A stretch of DNA of 64,000 bases from Dermacentor variabilis (taxonomy: Eukaryota; Arthropoda; Arachnida; Ixodida; Ixodidae), in assembly GCF_050947875.1 (NCBI RefSeq), contig NC_134572.1, forward strand, positions 115,226,709 to 115,290,708, in the 5' to 3' direction. This document shows, in pieces, positions 11,043 to 20,779 of the stretch (position 1 is the first letter of the stretch; each line of letters starts with the position of its first letter). The notes below the pieces were generated by a model that did not search any database, was not told the origin of the DNA, and saw only the letters and a list, made by a program, of their open reading frames with translations. Position numbers and translations under genes: made by a program.

Positions 11043-12937
11043 CTTCACTCTATTATCTTTTCCTGGCAGTTTATAGCCAAAACGACAAAGCACTAGGAGA
11101 TTTCGCAGGCATCGTTCGGTTCTATTCCTTTCTTTTCTTGGCACCGTATTATTCAGCGTGAACAATCTGCGTCAAGCTATAACAATAAAAAGAACCCTTA
11201 ACCAAAATAGGTAAGAGACAGGGGATGTGTGATGTAGCTGAATTCCTGTGGAGCCTTAACACATAGCCTCGAATAGTTTCAGTTTGTAGTAGATCCTTAG
11301 ACGCGCACAGTTATCCCTTAAACTCGGAAGTGACGTCCCTTGACTCAGCAAGAGAAATCACATTTGCTGTAAAACCGGCTTTCCGCAAACTTTTGTGACT
11401 GACTTTACCTATATGCATGTGCCTAATACGGACACAGAGCCATGCATTTTCCCTTGTGCATTATAAAAGAATGATGTTGCCCTCACAACTGCTCTTTTCT
11501 TGGTTAACTTTCACAGAGCGAGATGGTATTTTATGGTCTGAATCGTTCAGTATATCACTCGGCATCTGCCCGGTTCTCAAAAAAGAACATGCGAAAAGAA
11601 AACAAAAATTCCCTGCCGTAAAAACAAATCTCGAAGCCCACTGCTTTCTCGTACAGCAAGCGATGAGAGCGACCACGTGACGTCATAGCCGCCATGTATT
11701 GGACACCCCTTACGGCAAAGGTCTCACCGAAAGGAACTTGGAATTTTATTTTCTTTAAAGTGACAAAGCAAGTAACAATGCCAAGTTTTATATAAACTAT
11801 CCGGATCATGATGATGACAAAATGTATTTATTAAGGGGTGGCTCGAAGGGCTATAATGGGGAATAGGAAGAGGAGGGGGGAGGAACATAAAATGTTATCT
11901 CTCTACGTCATTTGAGCAAAGGCAGAGCAGACGATAAGGGCAAATAAATGTTTTTATGACGTGCAGAAAAAAAAACACATGTCTCCGCGCGCTGTTGCCA
12001 CCAAAAGTCATGCCCGGTAAATTTAATTGTGATTACGCAACGAAGTAATTCGCTCCACATGATCTTTCTTCTTCACCTTGTTTTCTTGCATTCGTCGGTT
12101 GATGTCAGTGCGGTTGTCATTCGCTTCTTGCGTCAAACGCTGTCCCGCCGCTTTTGGCCAGTCCCGTTCCAACTTTTCTTTTTGTGTGCGGATGCGTGGC
12201 TTTGCAAGGCGGACACCACAACATAACGCAATCAGCTCGAGCGACTAAATATCCAACTACGAGCACGGCACATGGCGCACGATAAAGGTGCCTTACATTT
12301 GTCGTAGCGGTACGTGGCAGTATATACGGCTTCTCACAGAAGCTGAGCCCGGAATAAAACGCACATTCACAAATGGAATAATTAGAACCGAAGTGCGTGG
12401 ACGCGCGGCTGCGAACGTTTCAGAATCTTGACAGGCGAAGTTCTCCTTTAGGCTGCATTTATTTACTTTGAGAAGCTTTTAAGCTGCGAAAAACTAGGCA
12501 TAATTAAAGGGGCGCGAATTTCACGCCAGTAATGAAATCTAGTTTTTCTTTTCTTTCTTTTTTTGTGCCTCTTACTTAGTAGAAGTCCTGCGCCTGACAT
12601 CTTGTTTGCCTCCTGGGGAACATTTTTAACGAGAAAGAATAACGCCTCGCCGAAGTGAGGAGGACGTTAGCGAAAAGCGAATTAATGAGACGGAAGGTTC
12701 TGGATACCAAGGTTTGCATTAAGTTGTGCTCTTACTTGGCCATTTCACTTTTTTAAAAGGGTGAGGGAGAGAGAGAGAAAGCTATTAGGAAAGAGTGAGC
12801 AAGGGCAGAAAAGAAGGAAGAAAAGAAAGAGCAACACACTAGTAAAATACAGCCAAGGCTGCAAGTGCATGCTTATATTCTTAATTTGGAGCACTTTGCG
12901 CGCGGAATATTTATAAACGTTTCAGTGCACCCTGAGC

Positions 12938-12940
<3 letters not shown>

Positions 12941-12974
<34 letters not shown>
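12941..12974. repeat. (TA)n microsatellite
   Basis: About 17 TA units, flanked symmetrically by 'gctgca' and 'tgcagtgca'. Confidence 0.9.
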
Positions 12975-12977
<3 letters not shown>

Positions 12978-13872
12978 GTGCATGTCATATTAGTAAGACT
13001 GCTGCAGTGATCCGCTTTGAGCTATGCAGTGTTGCAGTGTCAGCGGACTTTTGGACGCAGCGGGCTGCAGGTGCTTTCAGCAGTGGGTGCGACACCTGTT
13101 ACAATGTTTCGATGGACGGAACGCTAATTCGCGAAATATGTTACCGCGAACTTGCTTATGCGTCACGCGTGAGCAACAAGCGAAAGGAAGCAAGGGTTCA
13201 CTAAGGTCCGGGTTTAGCAGAACTTGGCAGGGAACAGGAAAATTGATTCGTGCACGTTGTAGAAAAATAACTCGATTTAAAATTTGAATAACCCGCCTCG
13301 TCCGACTTCGGCCGACTACGCCTATGTAAAAGTCGGGGGTAAAATGCAATTCGCTATTGAATGTAATGTCCAGTGTAATTAAAATGTAACTTTACTGAAG
13401 TTCCAAAACGAAGTTTTCGCTATTTTCTTCATACAAAAGGGAAACGAAGGTTCTCATGTGACGTCAAACAGCTTCGCCGCACTTTGCTTTAGCCTAAGTG
13501 TCAAAGAAAATGGCTTGATTGTTGCAGTAATCGCGTTAAAACAAGAGTAAAAAAAAACAGCAAACGTATCGGCCATGGTACTGTTTTCTTTAATTTTTTT
13601 TCATTAATGCCCTCGCGGGAGGGTATTACATAGTTAAACCGCAAGTTCTTATTAAAGTTGCTCTCTTCCTATAATTGGCACACTCGGCCCATGGCAGAAC
13701 ATGAAGCTTGCCGTCAGTCCTTGCTCACAGAGTCCTCGTGTCCCACGTTGTATCAAAGAAAATACTCGGAAAATTGTCTAGACCAGTGTTGAACTTTGAA
13801 GCGGAGTGAAAGGATTGAGCTCATTAGGTAAGGGGACAAAAATGATTAACGCGTGTTGTTTTTCGAGTGCAG

Positions 13873-14050
13873 CACGACCCGAAGGACGACAGCATGTGCA
13901 CCCCTGGCGGAGAGAACGGAAATTACATCATGTTCGCGCACGCCACGTCCGGCGACAAGAGGAACAACAACCGTTTTTCACCCTGCAGCCTGAAAGGCAT
14001 CAACGCAGTGCTCAACTCGAAAGCGAGAAACACGAAAGGATGCTTTTCAG
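13873..14050 (+). CDS. ADAM10: ADAM10 exon 3: third zinc ligand and end of catalytic domain
   Basis: The acceptor 'gagtgcag' ends at 13872 and donor GTAGGC starts at 14051. The exon has 178 bases, so it ends with one base of a split codon. It opens with His-Asp, completing the zinc motif begun in exon 2. It then carries [15 protein letters not shown] and [16 protein letters not shown], strongly ADAM10-like, including the Met that places the Met-turn near the zinc site. It ends KGCFS. The antisense 186-codon frame over this exon is a shadow. Confidence 0.96.
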
Positions 14051-15336
14051 GTAGGCCCCACAAACTGGACGCCGTCTGCGAAGTCTTTGAAGCACGCAGA
14101 CAAAGAGTAAGCCGCTGAGCAGTGGGACGCACTTGAGGTTGAGACAATGCCTGCTGGACTACACAAAGTCTGTATGCTCTGACTGTGGACGTCAAAGGGT
14201 TGCTGCCACTCTCACTGAATATCATGTTAAGAAAGAGAGGGGCATCCATGGAGGAAGGAAACTGAGGAGAGGCCCTACCCCTCCGCGCGCTAGGAGAAAA
14301 GTGTGGAGGAAATGACGTAGTAGGTTTTCTTCTTTTTTGCTGATTTTTATTTCTTTGTCGTAGTGGCCACGCCTTTCGGGCCACAATGGCGGCTTTGTTT
14401 TGGTTCTGTGCGCTCACACGTGTTGCTCCGTAGGTTTCGTAGGCTCCGTGCGGGCAGGTGGGCAGGTTTGCGTTGGTCTCCATGTCTTTTGCGCTGCGTT
14501 ATCTGGACCGTGCTCTACCGGATGTTGCTGTGGCCAGGTGGGACAGGAGGAACTAAAGTTCGTGAAATGAAGGCGCATGCAACGTTGTACGCAATGTACC
14601 GAGCAACGACAATGGCAACGGACGAAGGAATATCCGCGGGAAATTTTGTCCTCTTTGGCGGAATCATGCTAACGTGCTAACGATTGTTTAGTAGTGCTGC
14701 GGAGTGCGCGCGTCCGAGCTGCCCGGTTGCGCGCAGCGCGGCGTGGTTTCGCGAGAAATGTAAACAAGAGAGGAGAGCTGGCCCGATAGGCGGATCAACG
14801 CCATGAGCAACGCCAACTTCCGGCTTCACTTTAGCTTCACAAGGAGTGACGTCAGGGCCTCTCCTGAGTTTCCTTCCTCCGTGGGGGCAGCGAAGAGTCG
14901 CAGCGCCCTCCAGGGAACAAATGCATAGCTAGCACATGTATAGCTAACACATGGACTGAGAGTTCACGTGAAACGGGTTCTTCTACTTATCGACGCTTAC
15001 TATGGATATGCGCCTACTAAGCAAATGCTGTAATGGCGCCATATGGGGATAGGTAAGTGTTTATGGTGCGCAATGTGTATACATGACCGCACGCTGTCCG
15101 CCAACAAAGGTGCTACTCTATTATACTGACGTGAAGTTATGCGCATTGCGATGCCCGTGCTCTGCAGAACAGTTGCAGTTTTGCTTTAAGAAAATTCGTA
15201 CACGGGATTGGTCAATCGCTGTATACGCCGATGCAACTGGGCCATTCCTGTAGCGTAACGCGTTCCGAAATGTGGCGTCGTGTTGCGTCTCTGCGCTCAC
15301 AGACATTTGGGGTGGGTCGCGCGTGCGCAAACGCAG
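14051..15336 (+). other. ADAM10 intron 3 (1.3 kb)
   Basis: Half of this intron is one TIR-bearing MITE (14245-14884). The remainder (14051-14244 and 14885-15336) shows nothing definable. The splice phase is 1: the last base of exon 3 (g) joins 'ag' at 15337 to make Glu. Confidence 0.85.
14245..14884. mobile_element. MITE with about 30-bp terminal inverted repeats
   Basis: The left end 'ggaggaaggaaactgagga' followed by 'gaggccc' is mirrored at the right by 'gggcctc' and 'tcctgagtttccttcctcc', near-perfect over about 30 bp. The interior is GC-rich. It contains an open frame of about 105 codons (14363-14680) that I do not recognise and take to be chance or a captured fragment. The element is 640 bp long. 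Confidence 0.75.
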
Positions 15337-15496
15337 AGCCCCAAGACTCGATCTGCGGCAATGAGGTGGTCGAGGCCGGCGAGGAGTGTGACTGCGGCTG
15401 GGAGGACGACTGCCTCGAGCCCTGCTGCTTTCCCATGCGATCCAACCCGCCGCGAGACGAACCGCCCTGTAAGCTCCGGCCTAACGTCGTGTGCAG
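15337..15496 (+). CDS. ADAM10: ADAM10 exon 4: disintegrin-like domain
   Basis: The acceptor 'aaacgcag' ends at 15336 and donor GTGGGT starts at 15497. The first two bases complete the Glu codon from exon 3. The peptide runs EPQDSICGNEVVEAGEECDCG, then WEDDCLEPCCF and CKLRPNVVC. This is the ICGNxxVExGEECDCG signature that opens the disintegrin-like domain, with paired cysteines for structural disulfides. The exon ends with two bases (ag) of a Ser codon completed by exon 5. Confidence 0.96.
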
Positions 15497-17880
15497 GTGG
15501 GTCTTGCTGGCAGCCATATCCGTACTGTGGGACAGGCGTTTCGTTGTGATTCGTCGTGTCATTACATTGAAAATTTCTTCATTTCCCATCGCCATACTCT
15601 ACGCTTTGTCATTGTTCTGCTTTAGTCTAGTATCTGTCACCTCGTTCTTCCTTCCTTCACCCCTTCTTCCTATCTTAAGTATCAATGTTTTTATCCCCTT
15701 CGTATTCCTGAAGAGTAGGCAGGCGTTGTGCCCTTTTCGATGGCAGTTGGTAGCCTGCTTTGTTTATCTGTCGGTGGCGCACACGATAATAATACTAATT
15801 AATTTATTATCGCTCATCGCACCGAGTGCTCGATAACGACGGCACGGTGTTGTGCCGGCCAATGATGCGCGAAAAGCAGCATGAAAAATGAAAGTAATTG
15901 CTACAATATACGACCCTTGATTTTTTGGTGTAATTAATCGTTCAACCACACCGCGAACAACATACGAGGGACGCATGCAAGCAAATTGTACGCGCTGTAG
16001 TTCAATAATCAATCAATACCAGCTCACCCAGATTTCAGTTCTATAGCAGTTTTGTTCTGCACTCTTTGCTTGGTATTGGCGGGCGCTTAGGTCTCAATTA
16101 AGGCTCTTGAAAGTAGATTCTTGCCAGTAAAGGTAGAGTTTGAGATGACTTAGAGTTAAAATGAGCTAAGGTTGAACGGACAGCGTCTTGTCAGCCATTT
16201 CACACGTGCGCTTTCCTGGACCCGCAGATTTATTTGGTATTTTGTTCTTGAGAAGAAAGTGTGTTTATTCTTCACATTAACACTCAAGAGGATATAGTCG
16301 CACCCACGGAATGATCAGAAGGGCCATGACACAGCCCTACAACTATTCTCAGTTTGTCATCGTCTCTGAGAGTAGAAGGGGCAATACATGGTATAGGAAA
16401 CTGAGAAAAAGAAGAATACACTGTACCTGCCATGCACGTTTTAACTCGAAATTTCAATTTGAAATCGCTGCCTCTAAGATGCTCCGACTGACAGCAATCG
16501 TAATTTTGGCGTGAATTTTGTGGCTTCAGGAAGTTGGAGTTATCGCTGGGTGAAGTGCTTCGAAACACAGTCCGAAATGACATCAGGTGTCTTGCACCAC
16601 ACGCACCCAATAAGGCAACAAGGGCGTCTCCATTGAACTGCGGCCTCATTTCTTTTACGCGTGCGATAAAAGCAGCGTTAACCGGAGAGCGCATGCAGAA
16701 ACTATTAAAGCAGTCTGAATAAACGCACCCGAAAAAAAGAGAATCAAGGCAACGCATGACGATGATGAGATATTCCCGGTTCTTGCAATCACTTTCGATG
16801 CTTGTAGTGACAAAAGCATGACCTTCGAGAGTGGCTTCCGTTACTCCGACAGAGCCCTAGCGGGGGATTTATTTATTTCTCATTTAGTGTTGTCAGACAG
16901 CTGTATGGTTAGACCGCGAAAGATAACAAAAAATAAATCAAGCACAAGTTTTATACCACCCCAAATGCGCTCTAATTTTGCCAGCTTCTAATTTTGCCAG
17001 AGTACGGTTTAACCTGCAATGCGCTATTCATGATCTAAAAAAAATCTGTTAACGCCACTTCAGGAACTCTAAAATGCAGTACCATGCACGCTTCATTAAC
17101 TTCATACATTTGATTGTTGCACTTCTGTGGCTGTTCATGTTGAAGCTAGCTTACAAGTGCTTTACCTTCATTACGCATGAAAGAGAAACGACAACAGCCC
17201 GTTCGTAATCTCACATCCTTGTGCGGTGATTACTGCCGAAGCAACAGAAAGCCATGACTGAAATTTTAGGTCAGTCCTCTGAAATGTGCATTTGGGAGCA
17301 GTTCTCGCACAGCACTAGCTAGCATTGCCACTGTCAGTGCAAAGAGAACGCAATAGGGCAGCACGTGACAGGGGCTGCCTCAACATTTCAGGTGATCACA
17401 TGTATTTGGCGCCACGGAACACGAGCGGGTATTAAATAAATGTGTGCAGCAGCTGTGTCACGAAGTTATAGTCTGCACAGCGTCGGACCCCTGCGACATA
17501 GTGCGTGCCTGGTGTGAACGTTCAGAGGTAGCTGGACGTGGAGTACAATCATCTTACGGCACAGGCATGACAGGAACGTGTATAACGTCCCTTCAGGAAG
17601 TTAAAGTTGCCCAACTTTTGTGCCATCATTGTTGATTTGAAGGAGGAAGCATGTGATTCATATTTCAACAACGCACAAAGGTCAGCACTCTGTGCGCGAG
17701 TCGAGGGGGCCACCTTTGATTTCTTTCTGCGTAATGTTGCATGTCACTAGCTAGTTCAGTAACCAACCATTTCGTCGAATGCCGCGTTCAAGTTGGTCGC
17801 GTGATAAAGCACGCCTGTTACCCGCGTGTGGCGAAAATGTTGAGCCAACATAATTTATCGACTGTCTTTGTCCTTTCCAG
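15497..17880 (+). other. ADAM10 intron 4 (2.4 kb), GTGGGT...TTCCAG
   Basis: It holds the second copy of the AAT-tailed dispersed repeat (about 15640-15805). No other repeat or exon is recognised in 15810-17880. Confidence 0.8.
15640..15805 (+). repeat. dispersed repeat, second copy (see 9650-9860)
   Basis: It shares 'aagagtaggcaggcgttgtg', 'cgatggcagttggtagcctgc' read in two pieces, and an 'ataataatacta' tail with the copy in intron 2, in the same orientation. Confidence 0.55.
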
Positions 17881-17976
17881 CCCGAGTCAAGGTCCGTGCT
17901 GCACTCAGGATTGCGTTCTAAAGATAGGGGACAAGTGCCGGGATGACAACGGATGCCGGAGCGCCAGCTATTGCGA
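17881..17976 (+). CDS. ADAM10: ADAM10 exon 5: cysteine-rich region, first part
   Basis: The acceptor 'cctttccag' ends at 17880. The first base completes a Ser codon. The peptide is PSQGPCCTQDCVLKIGDKCR then DDNGCRSASYC, matching the SPSQGPCC...KCRDDxxC block of ADAM10. The frame ends with 'ga' at 17975-17976. No GT donor is available near this point. The next bases are ATATCCTTT, a full match to the U12-type 5' splice site. Joining to 18673 turns 'ga' into Asp and keeps the family's C-x7-C spacing. Confidence 0.94.
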
Positions 17977-18672
17977 ATATCCTTTGACCTTACTTTATTG
18001 GTTTTTCTTTTTACCGAAGCAGGAATGCGCCTTTGCTTTATTGTATAGTTCGATCGGTACGTGCTGTGAAATAAGGGGAAGAAGGACGGTTAAGTCCTAA
18101 GTTCACTGTCTTTTAGAATCGATAAAGGGAGAAAGAAATAGTCGCCGCTTCCAAATACCACAAATAATTCGTTGAAGTGTATCCGTACACCATCGATCCA
18201 GCTGTGATAAAGTACGATTTGCTTGCACAATTGCGTTATCTGCGAGGACTTCGCAACTCATGAACATATTGCACGTTCCTTCCCGAAATCGTGTCGCACG
18301 AACACATAAAAGCTAAAGAAAAATAGTACAATGTAGCCAGTATGGGCTTAAAAGTGCAGTATTTGTCGTAGTGATCATGCTGTACAATGGGCTGTGAATT
18401 GATCAAATCAGTGCACACAATTAAGTTGCGAAGAACCCCTGTTTAGCGACACGTTATCAGGTTCGGCTATTACTGTTTACACCTATAAACGGGATTCGAT
18501 AAGAGGCTTAACTGCACGGTAGCGCCTGCAGCATGACAGTAAGCGCAGTCGGATAAGACTGCGACAGTGTGATAGAATTTCTGGTGTCCCTTAACCATAC
18601 AGTAGTGGTACCAGGTCGAGGTATCTCTCCATTATGCCTCTCTCACCTTCTGTCCCTTAACCACATGATCAC
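17977..18672 (+). other. ADAM10 intron 5: U12-type AT-AC intron (696 bp)
   Basis: The 5' end is ATATCCTTT (17977-17985). A branch-site-like TCCCTTAAC at 18653-18661 (consensus TTCCTTAAC, one mismatch) lies about 12 bases before the terminal AC at 18671-18672. Splicing AT-AC gives an in-frame junction (C-Asp-Gly-Glu-Gly-Pro-Gln-C) of the same length as the ADAM10 family. The 13-base string around the branch site occurs a second time at 18585-18597. Confidence 0.9.
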
Positions 18673-18754
18673 TGGTGAAGGACCACAATGCCCGTCTTCG
18701 ACAAGCAAACCTAACAAGACCATCTGTAACGAGGAGTTCGTCTGCTACATGGGG
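18673..18754 (+). CDS. ADAM10: ADAM10 exon 6: cysteine-rich region, middle part
   Basis: The first base completes the Asp codon from exon 5. The peptide is GEGPQCPSSTSKPNKTICNE then EFVCYMG, matching the LCPxSxPKPNxTxCN block of ADAM10. It ends phase 0 at 18754 before a GTAAAT donor. NKT is a possible N-glycosylation site. The 5' boundary is set by the AT-AC intron; there is no AG acceptor that keeps the frame. Confidence 0.93.
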
Positions 18755-19458
18755 GTAAATATGGATATTTTCTTTTTTTTTCGTTGAAGGCAGATTGAAC
18801 AGTTGTACAGTAAGGTGGATGGCTGGGTCTTTAATGCGATTAGTATTCTCTGGAAACAACACGCAGTTTGCGGCATGTTTGATTGTATGTTTGTTTATCC
18901 GTTTCTAACATCTTTCTCGCCAAATTGGTTTACTGGTTAGTATACCCATGGTTTAATGGGCAGAAGTTCTTGCTACTGTGCTCGCGGAACAGGGTCGTCG
19001 GACCAACTTGGTTCACTGGGTATGTGAAACTGGGCATGTGCTACTGGGTATCTGCCGCTATCCGATGAAACAATAAAAATCCTTCAACATTTCTGCAGTG
19101 CTAGGCGAAATCAAATATACGTCATATGTATGCAGACAATCTTGTCTACACAACGTGGTGCGTGTCTCAACATTCAGACACGCAGCACGATGAGACAATG
19201 TGACGCCGCCGCAAGATAGTACAGCATCCCCAGAAGGAAGCACTAGAGGAGAATCCGTCAGCAATACACGCCTCGTGCATGACGTGTTGCGGTGGTGATT
19301 AGGCATTGTAATTACATGCGTAATTACAATGCTTCAGCGCTGGTCGCTGAAGCATTGAGAGTCATCCTGAGATGGCTTCTGCCGGCATTTTTTTTTCATG
19401 CGTTGCCCCAAGCACGACGAAGGCCACTTAAGCATTACCTGTAAGTGGTTTAGGCCCC

Positions 19459-20298
19459 TGTTGTAATCGCGCCGCTGGCACGAGTTGTTGGGAACTCAGC
19501 GCTGACGCCCGTGGTTGCACCTGGGTCGCAAGCCCCAAGGGTAGCGTTGGCCTGGCGGCCTGGGGTACAACTGGAAGCATCCGAAGGTCCCGGCAAAGCA
19601 TGAGTCGACTGGTAACAACAAAACAACTTGTTTATTCTAACATCGCAAAGAGTTGGCGGTCAGGTTGACCGAAGTAGAGAGACGGGAGTGCACTTTACTC
19701 AACAGAAGAAATCGGAGCCCTCCTTTTGGCGTCCGGGGGCAGCTGCTTTTATACTCTCGCAGTTGAGGGCAAGAAGGAACCCCTCTATAGTCGAGCACGT
19801 GACTGTGCCGCTCGGGCACAATGGGATAAGGTGACGCATACTGTCGTGTCGCCGCCGGTCGGGCACAATGGGGAGGAGAAGGTGGCTCACACTGTCGTGT
19901 CGCCGCCGGTCGGGCACAATGGGGAGGAGAAGGTGGCTCATACTGTCGTGTCGCCGCCGGTCGGGCACAATGGGGAGGAGAAGGTGGCTCACACTGTCGT
20001 GTCGCCGCCGGTCGGGCACAATGGGGAGGAGAAGGTGGCTCACACTGTCGTGTCGGCGCCTGTCAGACCCCCTCGCTTCACAGTTGTTGGGAGCTCCTCT
20101 CCCCGGCTGCCGCGCTTCGACAAGCGTGGGCACCAATATGCACATACACTCACACACGCACATGAAGACACGTGGCATCGGAACATGCCTGGACGCGCTT
20201 GGCGGGGAGGCGTAGCGGCGACGCCGAATGGGCCAAAATGTCTGCCGCTTTGTTGCAGCCGCGCCGGCTAAACCGCGCGTCGTAGGCGAAACGTAACA
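19459..20298 (-). repeat. 3' LTR of the Gmr1-like element (840 bp)
   Basis: It carries the same 840-bp sequence as 25535-26374. It contains four full 51-bp tandem units plus a partial one, a minus-strand TATAAAAG at 19746-19753 and a minus-strand AATAAA at 19631-19636. It lies downstream of the ORF in element orientation, so it supplies the polyadenylation site. The 181- and 255-codon frames across it are repeat translations. Confidence 0.93.
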
Positions 20299-20779
20299 GA
20301 CAGCCCCGCCGGGGGAAGGAGATCCCGATGGACAGGGGACTGCATCCGCTGTCCGGAGGGATGTCGCTCGATGATGCTCATAACCGAAGTCGGGCGTCCC
20401 TCGACGTTTCTTGAGCGCAGCGCACAGAGAAGGCCTCGTTCTCTCGTTCAGGTTCGCACAGGACACTGCAAAGTGACTTCGGGAGAGTTCACATTTTTGT
20501 TCTCGTTCCCGGCAAGCGTTAGAACTACGCTGAAACTCAACCGCTCAGCCAGCAAGCACGGCACAACCCTCACTAAGCCCCGCCAGGCTCTTTCCCCTTC
20601 TATACCACTGCCTAGTTCCTTACAGTAGTCTAGCAGCACTTAGAACGCGTCCACAAATTGGAAAATTGCACTAGAAAGCATGTCATCACTTTGAAACATT
20701 AAATAAAAGCAATATGTTAAAAATCCTGCCTCAGGAAGAAAAACTTCAGTAACAAACAATTTTGAGGCTGATTCCTACG
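20299..20779 (-). other. 3' untranslated segment of the Gmr1-like element
   Basis: 481 bp lie between the polyprotein stop and the 3' LTR. A G/C-rich stretch adjoins the LTR where a polypurine tract would be expected, but I see no clear tract. No coding region is recognised. Confidence 0.7.

Larger units (their letters stand above)
7575..13872 (+). other. ADAM10 intron 2 (6.3 kb), GTGAGT...GTGCAG
   Basis: The intron contains a GAAT tetranucleotide repeat (8153-8200), a decayed SINE (about 8683-8862), a repeat with a pyrimidine-rich front and AAT-like tail (about 9650-9860, related to 15640-15805), an ATC trinucleotide repeat (10965-11042) and a TA repeat (12941-12974). I recognise no gene. 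Stretches 7575-8150, 8863-9640, 9870-10960, 11045-12940 and 12980-13872 show nothing definable. Confidence 0.8.

Noticed and set aside
13923..14483. 186-codon antisense frame over ADAM10 exon 3
   Set aside because: It is the shadow of a GC-rich exon and has no recognisable domain.
19726..20271. 181-codon frame with a 17-residue repeat (also 25802-26347)
   Set aside because: It is a reading of the LTR 51-bp tandem array, open only because 51 is a multiple of three and GC-rich.
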